64,000 nt of DNA. Source: an uncultured Gammaproteobacteria bacterium. GTDB lineage: Bacteria > Pseudomonadota > Gammaproteobacteria > DRJJ01. Shown in pieces: positions 42,536 to 52,933 of this stretch (position 1 is its first letter; each line of letters begins with the position of its first letter). The stretch lies in the NCBI GenBank assembly GCA_947258795.1, contig CAMYJU010000001.1, forward strand, positions 62,001 to 126,000. The letters are read 5' to 3'. A model generated the notes under the pieces. It did not search any database. It was not told the DNA's origin and saw only the letters and a program-made list of their open reading frames with translations. The position numbers and the translations under genes were made by a program.

Positions 42536-44338
42536 ATGCAGTATATCCGTAATTTTTCCATTATTGCCCACATTGATCACGGCAAGTCCACGCTTGCGGA
42601 CCGATTTATCCAGATCTGTGGTGGCCTGAGTGAGCGTGAGATGCAAAGCCAGGTGCTGGACTCCATGGATCTCGAACGAGAACGTGGTATCACGATCAAG
42701 GCACAAAGCGTCACACTGAAATACAAGGCAAAGGATGGTCATACCTATCAGCTCAATTTTATTGATACACCCGGGCATGTCGATTTTTCATACGAGGTAT
42801 CCCGATCCCTGGCCGCCTGTGAGGGAGCCCTGTTGATCGTCGATGCCTCACAGGGTGTCGAGGCGCAGAGTGTGGCCAATTGCTATACTGCCCTGGACCT
42901 CGGACTGGATGTGTTGCCCGTCCTGAACAAGATTGACCTGCCAGCGGCGGATCCGGAGCGGGTCAAGCACGAGATCGAGGATGTGATCGGTATCGATGCC
43001 AGTGATGCGATCCCGGTGAGCGCCAAGACAGGTGTCGGTGTAGAGGATGTACTGGAACAGCTGGTTGAACGCATACCACCACCAACGGGTGATCCGGATG
43101 CGCCACTCAAGGCGCTGATCATCGATTCCTGGTTTGACAATTTTGTCGGTGTGATCTCACTGGTGCGGGTTATCGATGGCAGGATATCAAGGCGCCAGAA
43201 GTTGCGCATCATGTCAACCGGCAAGACCGTGCAGGCCGATCAGGTCGGTTACTTTACTCCGAAGCGGGTTGATAGCGATGGTCTGGAGACCGGCGATGTG
43301 GGTTTTGTGATAGCCGGTATCAAGGATATAGATGGCGCGCCGGTCGGCGACACAATTACCGATGCAGACCATCCTGCAGACGAAATCCTGCCAGGTTTCC
43401 AGAAGGTTCAACCGCGTGTGTTTGCCGGTCTGTTTACAGTGGATGCCGATGACTATGAGGCCTTTCGTGAGGCCCTGAAAAAACTCCGTCTGAATGATTC
43501 GGCCCTGCAGTATGAGCCGGAAAAATCCACCGCGCTGGGCTTCGGGTTTCGTATCGGTTTTCTGGGTATGCTGCATATGGAGATCGTACAGGAGCGACTG
43601 GAACGCGAATACGATCTTAACCTGATTACCACTGCGCCTACCGTGGTGTACGAGGTACTGAAGACCAATAACGAGATTATCCATATCGATAACCCGTCCA
43701 GTATGCCTGAGGCCAACTATATCGACGAGATTCGCGAGCCGATCATTGTCGCGAATATCCTGGTCCCTCAGGATTACGTCGGCTCGGTAATCACTTTGTG
43801 TATCGAAAAGCGCGGGGTCCAGAAGAACATGCTCTACCTGGGTAGCCAGGTATCCCTGGTCTATGAATTGCCCATGAGTGAGGTCGTACTCGACTTTTTT
43901 GATCGGCTGAAATCGGTCAGCCGTGGCTATGCCTCGTTCGACTACCATTTTGAGCGTTTCCAGGACGCACCCGTGGTCAAGATGGACATCCTGATCAATG
44001 GAGAACGTGTTGATGCCTTGTCTGTGATTGTGCACCGTGACCTGGCCCAGCGCAGAGGACGTGAGTTGGTTGATAAAATGCGCGAGATTATCCATCGTCA
44101 GATGTTCGATGTGGCGATACAGGCGGCAATTGGTAACCAGATTATAGCTCGTTCTACCGTCAAGGCATTACGCAAGAACGTAACCGCAAAATGTTATGGT
44201 GGTGATATCACGCGCAAGCGTAAATTGCTTGAAAAGCAGAAAGCCGGTAAAAAACGTATGAAGCAGGTTGGTAGTGTGGAGATACCCCAGGAGGCCTTTC
44301 TTGCTGTCTTGCGTGTAGGTGAGAGTAAAAACAGCTAA
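42536..44338 (+). CDS. lepA: Elongation factor 4 (LepA)
   Basis: LepA is a translational GTPase related to EF-G that acts on stalled or initiating ribosomes. G1 is [12 protein letters not shown]2 and G3 include [11 protein letters not shown] and DTPGHVDF, and G4 is NKIDLP. The unique C-terminal domain ends with [26 protein letters not shown]-type residues (about 541-566). Its 600 residues equal E. coli LepA (599). lepB follows after 11 bases. Confidence 0.98.
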   Translation: MQYIRNFSIIAHIDHGKSTLADRFIQICGGLSEREMQSQVLDSMDLERERGITIKAQSVTLKYKAKDGHTYQLNFIDTPGHVDFSYEVSRSLAACEGALLIVDASQGVEAQSVANCYTALDLGLDVLPVLNKIDLPAADPERVKHEIEDVIGIDASDAIPVSAKTGVGVEDVLEQLVERIPPPTGDPDAPLKALIIDSWFDNFVGVISLVRVIDGRISRRQKLRIMSTGKTVQADQVGYFTPKRVDSDGLETGDVGFVIAGIKDIDGAPVGDTITDADHPADEILPGFQKVQPRVFAGLFTVDADDYEAFREALKKLRLNDSALQYEPEKSTALGFGFRIGFLGMLHMEIVQERLEREYDLNLITTAPTVVYEVLKTNNEIIHIDNPSSMPEANYIDEIREPIIVANILVPQDYVGSVITLCIEKRGVQKNMLYLGSQVSLVYELPMSEVVLDFFDRLKSVSRGYASFDYHFERFQDAPVVKMDILINGERVDALSVIVHRDLAQRRGRELVDKMREIIHRQMFDVAIQAAIGNQIIARSTVKALRKNVTAKCYGGDITRKRKLLEKQKAGKKRMKQVGSVEIPQEAFLAVLRVGESKNS

Positions 44339-44349
44339 CAGGAATCCAG

Positions 44350-45159
44350 ATGGGTACAGGAATGCGCTTCGATTTTTCAACCATACTGTTTATTGCAGTC
44401 GTTATCACCGGATTGATCTGGCTGATAGATGCCAGGGTGTTCAAACCGAAACGACTGGCAAATGCCGGGGAAGGGGAGACGCCGTCAACACCGGTTATCG
44501 CGGAGTATTCAAAGTCGTTCTTCCCGATTATCCTGATCGTCCTGGTACTGAGATCATTTCTGGTCGAACCATTCAAGATTCCTTCAGGTTCTATGATGCC
44601 GACCCTGTTAATCGGCGACCTGATACTGGTTAACAAGTACGCCTATGGTATCAGGCTGCCGGTGATTAATGCCAAAATTATCGATATAGGCGAACCCAAG
44701 CGCGGTGATGTGGTGGTCTTCCGCTATCCACGTGACCCCTCCATTGACTATATCAAGCGACTGGTGGGATTGCCGGGTGATCATGTCAGTTATCGTGGAA
44801 AACGCCTGTATATCAATGGTAAACCGGTTGAATATAAGCCGGTTGGTACCTATATTGGAAGTGGGTCTGGTGTTAATATGACCGGTAACCGGCTGGTTGC
44901 AGAAAACCTGGATGGGGTTAATCACCAGATTCTGGTCGAGCCGACGCCATATGAGCATCCGTATAACTGTATGCGCAATAATGAATTTGTCGTGCCTCCA
45001 GGTCAATACTTTATGATGGGTGATAACCGGGACCACAGTAACGACAGTCGTTTCTGGTGCAGCGTACCGGAACAGAATCTGGTTGGACGTGCCTTTATGA
45101 TCTGGATGCACCTGGATGATGGTATAAACTGGGAACGAATTGGTAACGATATAGAATAA
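44350..45159 (+). CDS. lepB: Signal peptidase I
   Basis: LepB removes signal peptides at the periplasmic face of the inner membrane. Two N-terminal transmembrane helices are visible (about residues 9-27 and 57-72). The catalytic serine is S81 in IPSGSMMPTL and the general base lysine is K136 in DYIKRLVGLPGD. FMMGDNRDHSNDSRFW is the conserved C-terminal box. It has 269 residues, and lepA-lepB is the usual order. Confidence 0.97.
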   Translation: MGTGMRFDFSTILFIAVVITGLIWLIDARVFKPKRLANAGEGETPSTPVIAEYSKSFFPIILIVLVLRSFLVEPFKIPSGSMMPTLLIGDLILVNKYAYGIRLPVINAKIIDIGEPKRGDVVVFRYPRDPSIDYIKRLVGLPGDHVSYRGKRLYINGKPVEYKPVGTYIGSGSGVNMTGNRLVAENLDGVNHQILVEPTPYEHPYNCMRNNEFVVPPGQYFMMGDNRDHSNDSRFWCSVPEQNLVGRAFMIWMHLDDGINWERIGNDIE

Positions 45160-45174
45160 GACGGAGAACAGGAA

Positions 45175-45546
45175 ATGCGTAAACACTATCAATCCGGTAT
45201 GACGTTTATGGGCTGGATAATCGTCCTGGGCCTGGTGGGATTTTCTGCAATGATTACGATACGTTTAGTTCCGGTTGTTATGGAAGGCATCACTGTTAAG
45301 CGGCATGTGGAGTCACTGCAGCAGGTTCCACTAATAACCAAGAAATCCAAAGCTGAAATTCGTATACTGCTGCAGAAACGTTTTGAAATTGATGACGTGG
45401 AAAGTGTCAAAAGAGAGAATATCAAGATCGAGCGCACGCCTGGTCATCTGATCGTTACGGTAGACTACGAAATTCGAAAGCCATTACTAGGGCGTTACGA
45501 TATTGTTGCCAAGCATAAAGAATCAGTCGATATAATCAGTAACTGA
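45175..45546 (+). CDS. DUF4845 family membrane protein
   Basis: A 123-residue protein with one N-terminal transmembrane segment preceded by a prepilin-like GMTFMGWIIVLGLVGFS and a soluble C-terminal domain. It corresponds to the DUF4845 protein regularly found between lepB and rnc in Pseudomonas-like genomes. Function is unknown. Whether the pilin-like start is processed by a prepilin peptidase is untested. Confidence 0.82.
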   Translation: MRKHYQSGMTFMGWIIVLGLVGFSAMITIRLVPVVMEGITVKRHVESLQQVPLITKKSKAEIRILLQKRFEIDDVESVKRENIKIERTPGHLIVTVDYEIRKPLLGRYDIVAKHKESVDIISN

Positions 45547-45557
45547 CCCGATTAACA

Positions 45558-46247
45558 TTGGATACATCCGCACTTACCCGAAGACTGGGCTATTCGTTCA
45601 ATGACATGGCCCTGCTACAGACTGCACTGACACATCGAAGCGCCGGCTCAATCAACAATGAGCGACTGGAGTACCTGGGTGACGGTATCCTGAATTTCAT
45701 TATTGCGGCTGAGTTGTTTGAGCATTGTCCCGAACTGCAGGAAGGCGATCTCAGTCGTATGCGCGCCTACCTGGTCAAGGGTGAGCGTCTGTTTGAACTG
45801 GCAACGAAACTCAAACTGGGTGAGCAAATGCAGTTAGGTACAGGTGAGCTGAAAAGTGGCGGGCACCATCGCGCATCCATCCTGGCTGATGCACTCGAGG
45901 CGGTGTTCGGGGCCATTTACCTCGATGGCGGTTATGATGCATGCCGACGGGTTGTACTGAATCTGTACAGCGGGCATTTCGAGCACTTGCCAAAACCCGA
46001 CGAGCTAAAAGACCCGAAAACCCGTTTGCAGGAATGGTTGCAATCCCGTCAATTAGCGTTGCCCAAATACAAGATAATCAAAACACATGGTAAGGAACAC
46101 GAACGTGAGTTTCAGGTGGCCTGTGTTCTTCCACACGTTGACATGCAGATCATAGGTAAAGGCACCAGCCGCCGCAAGGCCGAACAATCAGCAGCCAGTA
46201 AGGCCCTCGAGAATCTTCAAACCGGTAAAACTGGTACTCAGGACTGA
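45558..46247 (+). CDS. rnc: Ribonuclease III
   Basis: RNase III cuts double-stranded RNA in rRNA and mRNA processing. The catalytic signature is NERLEYLGDGILNFI near residue 34, with the second acidic cluster in ADALEAVFGAIYLDGG. The C-terminal double-stranded RNA-binding domain (about 155-222) has KTRLQEWLQSR and GTSRRKAEQSAA. The start is TTG 45558; the next ATG (codon 17) would remove conserved residues. It has 229 residues and overlaps era by one base. Confidence 0.96.
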   Translation: MDTSALTRRLGYSFNDMALLQTALTHRSAGSINNERLEYLGDGILNFIIAAELFEHCPELQEGDLSRMRAYLVKGERLFELATKLKLGEQMQLGTGELKSGGHHRASILADALEAVFGAIYLDGGYDACRRVVLNLYSGHFEHLPKPDELKDPKTRLQEWLQSRQLALPKYKIIKTHGKEHEREFQVACVLPHVDMQIIGKGTSRRKAEQSAASKALENLQTGKTGTQD

Positions 46248-47146
46248 TGAGCGATACAGCATTTCGTTGTGGTTATGTAGCGATACTGGGTAGACCCAAT
46301 GTCGGTAAGTCCACCTTGCTCAATCGCTTGCTCGGCCAGAAAATCAGTATTACCTCAAACAAGCCACAAACAACACGACATCGGATACTGGGCATACACA
46401 GTACCAGAGATGCGCAGGTCCTGTATGTGGATACACCGGGTTTGCATACCGATGCCCGTACTGCAATCAACCGCTATATGAACAGGACGGCAAGTAATGT
46501 GATTCAGGATGTCGATGTTATCCTGTTTCTGGTCGAATCGCTGGCATGGGGTCGAGATGATGAAGCAGTACTGAAACGTATTGCCGGGACTTCGGTACCG
46601 GTCATACTAGTCATAAACAAGGTGGACAAGATCAGGGACAAGAAACAGTTAATGCCGTTTCTTGAGAAACTGACAGGAATGTATGCATACAGGGGGGTCG
46701 TTCCCTTGTCTGCGAGCAAAGGTGATAATATCCCTGCACTTGAGACAATGGTTGAGGGCCTGTTGCCTGTTAATCCACCCGTCTACCCGGATGAACAGCT
46801 TACCGACAAGAGTATGCGGTTTATTGCGGCGGAAATCATTCGTGAGAAGCTGATGCGGCGCCTGTACAAGGAATTACCCTATTCGCTTACCGTCGAGATT
46901 GAGCAATACAAGGAAGGACCGGAACAGGTGCAGATCAATGCCGTTATCTGGGTTGAAAGGGAGAGCCAGAAGGGTATCGTGATTGGTAAGAAGGGTGAGG
47001 GGCTGAAGGCGGTTGGCACCCAGGCGCGCCATGAACTCGAAAAAATCCTAGATCAGAAGGTTTGTCTGAAATTGTGGGCCAAGGTACGTAGTGGCTGGTC
47101 AGATGATGAACGGCATCTGCGCAGTTTTGGTTATACTGATGAATAG
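46247..47146 (+). CDS. era: GTPase Era
   Basis: Era is a GTPase that binds the 3' end of 16S rRNA in small-subunit maturation. G1 is GRPNVGKSTLLN, the switch region QKISITSNKPQTTRHRI is characteristic of Era, G3 is DTPGLH and G4 is NKVD. The C-terminal KH domain has ESQKGIVIGKKGEGLKAVG. It has 299 residues (E. coli 301). The rnc-era-recO order is conserved. Confidence 0.97.
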   Translation: MSDTAFRCGYVAILGRPNVGKSTLLNRLLGQKISITSNKPQTTRHRILGIHSTRDAQVLYVDTPGLHTDARTAINRYMNRTASNVIQDVDVILFLVESLAWGRDDEAVLKRIAGTSVPVILVINKVDKIRDKKQLMPFLEKLTGMYAYRGVVPLSASKGDNIPALETMVEGLLPVNPPVYPDEQLTDKSMRFIAAEIIREKLMRRLYKELPYSLTVEIEQYKEGPEQVQINAVIWVERESQKGIVIGKKGEGLKAVGTQARHELEKILDQKVCLKLWAKVRSGWSDDERHLRSFGYTDE

Positions 47147-47172
47147 TTGGCAATGGATGCAGAAGCCGATTG

Positions 47173-47877
47173 ATGAGAGTAGCAACACAAACAGGCTTTG
47201 TCCTGCATAGCCGGCCCTACAAGGACAGTTCTGCGCTGGCAGAATTATTCACCCTGGAATTTGGCCGTATCTCCCTGGTGGTCAGGGGTGCACGAAGAAA
47301 GAAATCACGTTCGCGTCTGGCCATTACACCTTTCCAGGAGTTGTTGTTGTCATGGACCGGGCGTGGTGAACTCTATACCCTCACGGATGTAGAACAAAAG
47401 ACCCTGGTTCCGGCAATGACCGGCAAACGACTGGCCAGCGCGTTTTATATCAATGAATTACTGATGCGCCTGTTGCATCGTAACGACCCACATAGCGGTC
47501 TCTATACGGCATATCGAACAGCACTGCTGGAACTGGCAGACAGGGATTGTAATATACAGAGCAGTCTGCGGCTGTTTGAAAAAAGAATGCTGGACGAACT
47601 GGGGTATGGGTTGGTACTTGATTACACGGTTGATACTGGAGGGCCGGTAGTTGATAATCATCGCTATACATATCATGTCGAGCACGGACCGGTTCGTGCC
47701 AGTATTGAAGACAAGATGCCTGTTGTGCATGGTTCCACATTGCTGGCGCTGCACAGCGAGAAACTGGACGGCGAGCAGTGCATGAAAGAGGCCAGAAACC
47801 TGATGAGATATGTACTACAACACTATCTGGGTACATACGAACTTAAAAGCAGGGCGTTACTGGATAATGCCCTGTAG
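47173..47877 (+). CDS. recO: DNA repair protein RecO
   Basis: RecO works with RecR to load RecA on SSB-coated single strands. The N-terminal OB fold (TGFVLHSRPYKDSSALAELFT), the RGARRKKSRSR basic loop and the helical C-domain are recognisable. No zinc-binding cysteine cluster is present, as in E. coli. The ATG at 47173 is used; the frame also has a TTG one codon upstream. It has 234 residues. Confidence 0.94.
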   Translation: MRVATQTGFVLHSRPYKDSSALAELFTLEFGRISLVVRGARRKKSRSRLAITPFQELLLSWTGRGELYTLTDVEQKTLVPAMTGKRLASAFYINELLMRLLHRNDPHSGLYTAYRTALLELADRDCNIQSSLRLFEKRMLDELGYGLVLDYTVDTGGPVVDNHRYTYHVEHGPVRASIEDKMPVVHGSTLLALHSEKLDGEQCMKEARNLMRYVLQHYLGTYELKSRALLDNAL

Positions 47878-47889
47878 ACAGAGATAAGA

Positions 47890-48648
47890 ATGAATACTAC
47901 AGATCAAAACCAGGCCATCCTGCTTGGCGTCAATATCGATCATGTTGCCACCTTGCGGCAGTCCCGTGGAACGATCTATCCGGACCCGGTGCAGGCGGCC
48001 CTGGAGGCAGAACAGGCCGGGGCGGATGCGATTACGTTGCATTTGCGTGAAGATCGTCGACACATCCAGGAGCGGGATGTCAGGATGATTGCTGATGTAC
48101 TGACTACACGCATGAATCTTGAGATGGCTGTCACCGAGGAGATGCTCACGTTTGCAGAACAGATCAAGCCGGCAGAGTGCTGCCTGGTTCCGGAACGCAG
48201 AGAGGAGCTGACTACCGAGGGTGGTTTGGATGTTGCCGGGCAGGCTGAACGGATGCGTACAGCCTGCCAGCGGCTGGCAGCAGTGGGTACACGGGTGTCA
48301 TTGTTTATTGATGCCGATCCAGGTCAGGTCGATGCCGCGGCGGAAGTAGGGGCACCGGTTATCGAAATCCATACCGGGCATTATGCAGATGCGAATAATC
48401 CCAAGCAGATAAACAGTGAATATTCCCGGATTCTGAAGGCAGTTGAAACAGGAGTGAACAACGGCCTGCATGTCAATGCCGGGCATGGTCTGCATTACCA
48501 TAATGTCGAGGATATTGCGCGGATATCCGCGATTCGCGAGTTGAATATCGGGCACGCGATTATTGCACGTGCGGTTTTTACCGGGCTGCAGGAGTCTGTT
48601 CGCGAGATGAAAAGGCTGATGCGTGAGGCGCGTGGTAGTGTCGGATAA
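47890..48648 (+). CDS. pdxJ: Pyridoxine 5'-phosphate synthase
   Basis: PdxJ closes the pyridoxine ring from 1-deoxyxylulose 5-phosphate and aminoacetone phosphate in the DXP-dependent vitamin B6 pathway. It is a TIM barrel. [16 protein letters not shown] is near the start. [36 protein letters not shown] and [15 protein letters not shown] follow. It has 252 residues (E. coli 243) and follows recO by 12 bases, as in E. coli. Confidence 0.97.
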   Translation: MNTTDQNQAILLGVNIDHVATLRQSRGTIYPDPVQAALEAEQAGADAITLHLREDRRHIQERDVRMIADVLTTRMNLEMAVTEEMLTFAEQIKPAECCLVPERREELTTEGGLDVAGQAERMRTACQRLAAVGTRVSLFIDADPGQVDAAAEVGAPVIEIHTGHYADANNPKQINSEYSRILKAVETGVNNGLHVNAGHGLHYHNVEDIARISAIRELNIGHAIIARAVFTGLQESVREMKRLMREARGSVG

Positions 48649-48661
48649 TGATTCCATTAGT

Positions 48662-48682
48662 CCCATGGCTCCAACCCATGGG
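48662..48682 (+). terminator. Stem-loop after pdxJ
   Basis: A perfect 7-bp inverted repeat (CCCATGG / CCATGGG) with a 7-base loop starts 13 bases after the pdxJ stop and ends the lepA-pdxJ run. Only TT follows, so intrinsic termination would be weak. Confidence 0.4.
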
Positions 48683-48726
48683 TTGACATCAAGTGTAACA
48701 GATGGCGTAACCAGGAGAGACTGATT

Positions 48727-49110
48727 ATGAAAACCAATAACAAACTGCTTACTGTTGCCACTATTGTCTTACTGGCCGGTTCAGGCAATGTGCTTGCTGA
48801 AAAGGTACTGACCGCCGATGAAGTGAAGGCACTTTTTTCTGGTAAGACCTTTGACGGCTACAATGAAATCAAGGGTAAGTCGTACAAGGCTTATTCAGAC
48901 CCGAATGGCACCATGATCCACCAGAACAGGAAGCGTACCAAGGAGTTCGAATGGAAAGTTGATTCGCAGGGACAGCATTGCGCGATTTTCCCGGTAGGAC
49001 CGCGCTGTGGAATTATTGTTTCAGTCGGAGACGGGATATACCACAAAATGAAAGATGGTGAGCACATTAACACGTTGAAAAACTTTGTAGATGGTAACCA
49101 GATTGAGTAA
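48727..49110 (+). CDS. Small secreted protein of unknown function
   Basis: A 127-residue protein with a clear signal peptide (residues 1-24, ending GSGNVLA before EKVL) and no later membrane segment, so probably periplasmic or exported. The mature part starts LTADEVKALFSGKTFDGYNE and has two cysteines (HCAIFPVGPRCGIIV) placed for a disulfide. The LFSGKTF opening recalls DUF995-type proteins, but I cannot assign a family firmly. An AGGAGAGA site precedes the ATG. It is convergent with the BarA-like kinase gene. Confidence 0.7.
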   Translation: MKTNNKLLTVATIVLLAGSGNVLAEKVLTADEVKALFSGKTFDGYNEIKGKSYKAYSDPNGTMIHQNRKRTKEFEWKVDSQGQHCAIFPVGPRCGIIVSVGDGIYHKMKDGEHINTLKNFVDGNQIE

Positions 49111-49177
49111 GTGTTGATGACTTGCCGGATTCATAGTGGGTCCGTGTATCTGTTTGATGGCGGTGTAGACCGGCGTA

Positions 49178-51871
49178 TTATTGTGTTCGGTCTTTCATGA
49201 AGTCTTCGATACTTTTGTTTAGTTTCTGGATGTATTCAAGTATGTCTTCCAGATGATTCATGTGTACTGATTTTTCCAGTCGGGCTGACAGGCTGCGGAT
49301 TGGTTCAATCGCACAATGGGCGGCTGCGCCGTGAAGCTTGTGCGCTTCGGATTCCAGCTTGGTCATATCATCATTGATAAATGCATCATTGATATCGGTC
49401 TGTATCTTAGGTAGGTCATCTATAAACAGGTCAAACAGCTCGTTCGCCAGTTCCGCACTGCCTCCGGCAATTTCGATTGCAGTCATGTTGTTGTCTGTTA
49501 GCGGGAGGGTGTCACTACTGTTACCATGTGGTTCGGTAATATGTACTATGCCAAAGCGTCTGTCAGCCAGCCATTTACGTATCACCTCAATCAGGGCGGC
49601 TTCCTTGAATGGCTTGATAAGAATGTCATCGATACCCTGCCTGGCAAGTTTGCTGATATCGTCTTCCATGGCATTGGCGGTCAGTGCAACGACCGGTGTA
49701 CGCTTGCCACCATGTTCCAGGTCCCTGATTTTCTGTGTTGCTTCAATACCGGACATGACGGGCATGTGAATATCCATCAGTACCAGGTCAAAAACCTGTT
49801 TCTTGAAATACTCCAGGCATTGCTTGCCATCTTCAGCCTGTACGGTAATGACACCACGCTGTTTTAACAGCGTGGTAACCAGTTTACGGTTTATCTGGTT
49901 GTCATCGACAACCAGTATGCGTTTACCGGATAAATGGGATTCGCTGGTCGTGTTGCCTTCAACATCAGTCTGCAAGACGGTCTGTGGGTGGATGATATGC
50001 TGAATTTCTTCATGAAACTGTTCTACCCTGAATGTCTTGGGCAGACATAATGAAATCCCCTTGTCTCTCAGATGCTGAATATGATAAAGCTCCTGGGTAC
50101 TGATCAGTGCCACATGGATAGCGATGCCGCAGTCCTGAACCTCAGGCAAAATGGTATCTATATCATTTTCCTTGAGTTGTTCCAGGCTGAGTCCGGCGCA
50201 GAAAATCTGGAATGGGCGGCCCAGCATTTTGCCTTCATGGGCGACAGCGCGCAGGTGATTGATGTCGTCTACAATAGTCAGGTCCAGATCCAGTCTTTTC
50301 AGCTTATGTGCGAGTGACAGACGGGAAGTTTCCGAGGTCTCAAATAACAGGCAGCGCAAGGGTGGCGTGAATACCGGTGTGGTACTCCTGAAATCATCGC
50401 TGACCCGTCCGCAGTTAAATGTAACCCAGAATGTGGAGCCCTTGGCGAGTTGGCTTTCTAGACCAATATTACCATCCATTTGCGAGATGATTTTTTTACA
50501 AATGACCAGGCCGATACCGGTGCCACCGAATTCGCGGGTGATGGAGGTATCGGCCTGACTGAAAGCGTGGAACAGTTTTTTCTGGTTCTTCATGCTCATG
50601 CCGGCACCGGTATCCTGAACACTCAGACGCAGGGTGTAGTGGTCATCCTGCTCCTCTTCTGTCATGACCCGGACAGTCACACCGCCCCGGCGTGTAAACT
50701 TGATCGCATTACTGATCAGGTTAGTCAGTACCTGCCTGATTCGTATTGGATCACCTGTCATACGGGTTGGCACATCACTGTAGTACAGCAGAGACAGTTC
50801 AAGGCCGGAGTCGTAGGCCATTTGTGAAAAGAAGCTCACGGTATCCTCGATCACGTCGTACAGGCTGAATTCCACCTGTTCAACTTTCAGGTCGCCGGTT
50901 TCAATGCGGGAATAATCCAGGATATCGTTGAATATGGTCAACAGTGAGTAGGCTGAGCCCTTGACTGTGCCGAGATAGGAGCGCTGTTCCTCGTCCAGAT
51001 TCGTGTTCAGCAACAGATTGACAAAACCGATAATACCATTCAACGGCGTACGTATCTCGTGACTCATATTGGCCAGGAACTCGGACTTGAGCCGATTGGC
51101 CTCCTGCGCATCCATGCGGGCAACTTCCAGGTCCGTGTTTTTGATCTCCAGCATGACCAGGGTCTTGCGCAGTTCCTCGGTCGAGGCACGTATCCGGTGT
51201 TGCATCTGTTCATGGATGTCCTGCAGAGCGGCGGCCATATCATTCAGGCCCTTGCCCAGCGTACCGAGCTCATCATGAGAGCGGATCTCGACACGGGTAT
51301 CCAGATTACCTTCGCCGAGCTGGTGTACGGCATCTCTGAGCCGTAATACCGGGATGGTGATTTCCTTACCGATACGCGTCGCAAATCCTGCTACGATCAA
51401 CAGGCCGAGTATAATGATGGCCGCAGTGTTGAACAGGATGCCGGTTTTCTGCTGCTCGAGCTCGAGACTGGACATGTAAAGGCTGATAAACCCCACCTCG
51501 ATGCGCTGGCGATTATCATCGAAGTAATGGATGTCTGCCTGGAATCTTGAGGTTCTGTTGGGCCGGTGACCAGGCTCACGATAGGAATAGAGTGTTACGC
51601 CGGACAGGTCCACGATATGGACACCGATGACTTCGTTTTCCTGTAACAGGGGATAAATAAGGCGTCTTAGCAGTTTGTCATCATCGGCCAGAATCGGATA
51701 TTCGCTGGTAATGGCCAGTTGCCGGGAAAGCAACTGGCCACGCTCTTCAAAATGCATTTCCAGGTCGGCAAATTGGGAATGGACGTAGAACCACGACAAA
51801 AAACTGGCGATCAGACAGGTGGGCAGCAATGCCAGTAACAGAACACGTTTTCGTATTCCCCATTCAATCAT
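49178..51871 (-). CDS. barA: Hybrid sensor histidine kinase, BarA/GacS-like
   Basis: An inner-membrane hybrid kinase of 897 residues. It has transmembrane helices at about 9-30 and 145-165 around a periplasmic loop, then a HAMP domain (about 166-220). HisKA follows with H271 (MSHEIRTPLNG). The ATPase has N388, DTGAG and GGTGIGL. A degenerate receiver-like region (about 505-628) precedes a true receiver with D700 (VLMDIHMP), and a C-terminal HPt has H844 (AHKLHG). This matches BarA/GacS, which phosphorylates UvrY/GacA to drive Csr small RNAs. Position next to cysM-rlmD as in Pseudomonas supports it. Confidence 0.9.
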   Translation of the reverse strand: MIEWGIRKRVLLLALLPTCLIASFLSWFYVHSQFADLEMHFEERGQLLSRQLAITSEYPILADDDKLLRRLIYPLLQENEVIGVHIVDLSGVTLYSYREPGHRPNRTSRFQADIHYFDDNRQRIEVGFISLYMSSLELEQQKTGILFNTAAIIILGLLIVAGFATRIGKEITIPVLRLRDAVHQLGEGNLDTRVEIRSHDELGTLGKGLNDMAAALQDIHEQMQHRIRASTEELRKTLVMLEIKNTDLEVARMDAQEANRLKSEFLANMSHEIRTPLNGIIGFVNLLLNTNLDEEQRSYLGTVKGSAYSLLTIFNDILDYSRIETGDLKVEQVEFSLYDVIEDTVSFFSQMAYDSGLELSLLYYSDVPTRMTGDPIRIRQVLTNLISNAIKFTRRGGVTVRVMTEEEQDDHYTLRLSVQDTGAGMSMKNQKKLFHAFSQADTSITREFGGTGIGLVICKKIISQMDGNIGLESQLAKGSTFWVTFNCGRVSDDFRSTTPVFTPPLRCLLFETSETSRLSLAHKLKRLDLDLTIVDDINHLRAVAHEGKMLGRPFQIFCAGLSLEQLKENDIDTILPEVQDCGIAIHVALISTQELYHIQHLRDKGISLCLPKTFRVEQFHEEIQHIIHPQTVLQTDVEGNTTSESHLSGKRILVVDDNQINRKLVTTLLKQRGVITVQAEDGKQCLEYFKKQVFDLVLMDIHMPVMSGIEATQKIRDLEHGGKRTPVVALTANAMEDDISKLARQGIDDILIKPFKEAALIEVIRKWLADRRFGIVHITEPHGNSSDTLPLTDNNMTAIEIAGGSAELANELFDLFIDDLPKIQTDINDAFINDDMTKLESEAHKLHGAAAHCAIEPIRSLSARLEKSVHMNHLEDILEYIQKLNKSIEDFMKDRTQ

Positions 51872-51965
51872 TTCTATCCTGCCTGATCCGGGAAGTCAGC
51901 CTGTGATATACTGACTTTATGACTAGTCCTGCAAACCATTATTATCCAAATACAGAATAAAAACA

Positions 51966-52853
51966 ATGGAATACCCGACTATCGAGTCCTTTATTGGCAA
52001 TACGCCACTTGTGCGTTTGCAGCGTCTGCCTGCCGGTAACAATGTGGTGCTAGTCAAGCTCGAAGGTAATAATCCGGCAGGTTCTGTGAAAGACCGGCCG
52101 GCCCTGAGCATGATCAACCACGCCGAGGCACGAGGTGATATCAGTCCTGGTGACACCCTGATTGAGGCGACCAGCGGCAATACCGGCATTGCGCTAGCCA
52201 TGGCTGCGGCAATCAAGGGCTACCGTATGGTGCTGATTATGCCGGACAACATGACGGTTGAACGGCGTGCAGCGATGCGGGCTTATGGCGCCGAGCTGGT
52301 CCTGGTATCAGAAGGGGGAATGGAGGCCGCCCGCGATCTGGCCGACCAGATGCAGGCCGAAGGAAAGGGGCGAGTGCTTGATCAGTTTGCGAATCCTGAC
52401 AATCCGCTGGCCCATTATGAGCACACCGGCCCGGAAATATGGCGTGACACGCAGGGCTCGATTACCCATTTTGTCAGTTCAATGGGTACCACCGGCACCA
52501 TCGTCGGGACTTCGAGCTATCTGAAGGAGCAAAACCCGGACATCTGCATAGTCGGGGTGCAGCCGACCGAGGGCTCGCAGATCCCCGGTATCCGGCGCTG
52601 GCCAGAGGCCTATTTACCGAGAATCTATAAACCGGAATTGGTCGACCGGATCATCGATGTCGATCAACAGCAGGCCGAGCAGACCACCCGGGAACTGGCG
52701 GCACGTGAAGGTATATTTTGCGGTATTTCTTCCGGCGGTGCTGTCGCCGCGGCACTGCAGCTATCTGAAAAAATCGAAAATGCGGTCATCGTCAGCATCA
52801 TCTGTGATCGTGGCGACCGTTACCTGTCTACCGGTGTATTTCCATCCGATTAG
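51966..52853 (+). CDS. cysM: Cysteine synthase B
   Basis: CysM makes cysteine from O-acetylserine and sulfide or thiosulfate using PLP. The Schiff-base lysine is K42 in GSVKDRPAL. The substrate loop EATSGNTGIALA, the GTTGTIVG phosphate loop and GISSGGAVAAAL are present. It has 295 residues; the short C-terminus and GNNPAGSVKDRPA favour CysM over CysK. It is divergent from the BarA-like gene and upstream of rlmD. Confidence 0.94.
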   Translation: MEYPTIESFIGNTPLVRLQRLPAGNNVVLVKLEGNNPAGSVKDRPALSMINHAEARGDISPGDTLIEATSGNTGIALAMAAAIKGYRMVLIMPDNMTVERRAAMRAYGAELVLVSEGGMEAARDLADQMQAEGKGRVLDQFANPDNPLAHYEHTGPEIWRDTQGSITHFVSSMGTTGTIVGTSSYLKEQNPDICIVGVQPTEGSQIPGIRRWPEAYLPRIYKPELVDRIIDVDQQQAEQTTRELAAREGIFCGISSGGAVAAALQLSEKIENAVIVSIICDRGDRYLSTGVFPSD

Positions 52854-52933
52854 TCAAACCTTGCTTGTATCCAGCCTATGAAGTTGACCATGCGCAGTTC
52901 TGATCGTTACCCCGGGTGGGGCAGTCTGGTCTG

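Noticed and set aside
43214-44095. Long antisense reading frame (293 codons) inside lepA
   Set aside because: It is a shadow of lepA, with no domain, no ribosome site and no support.
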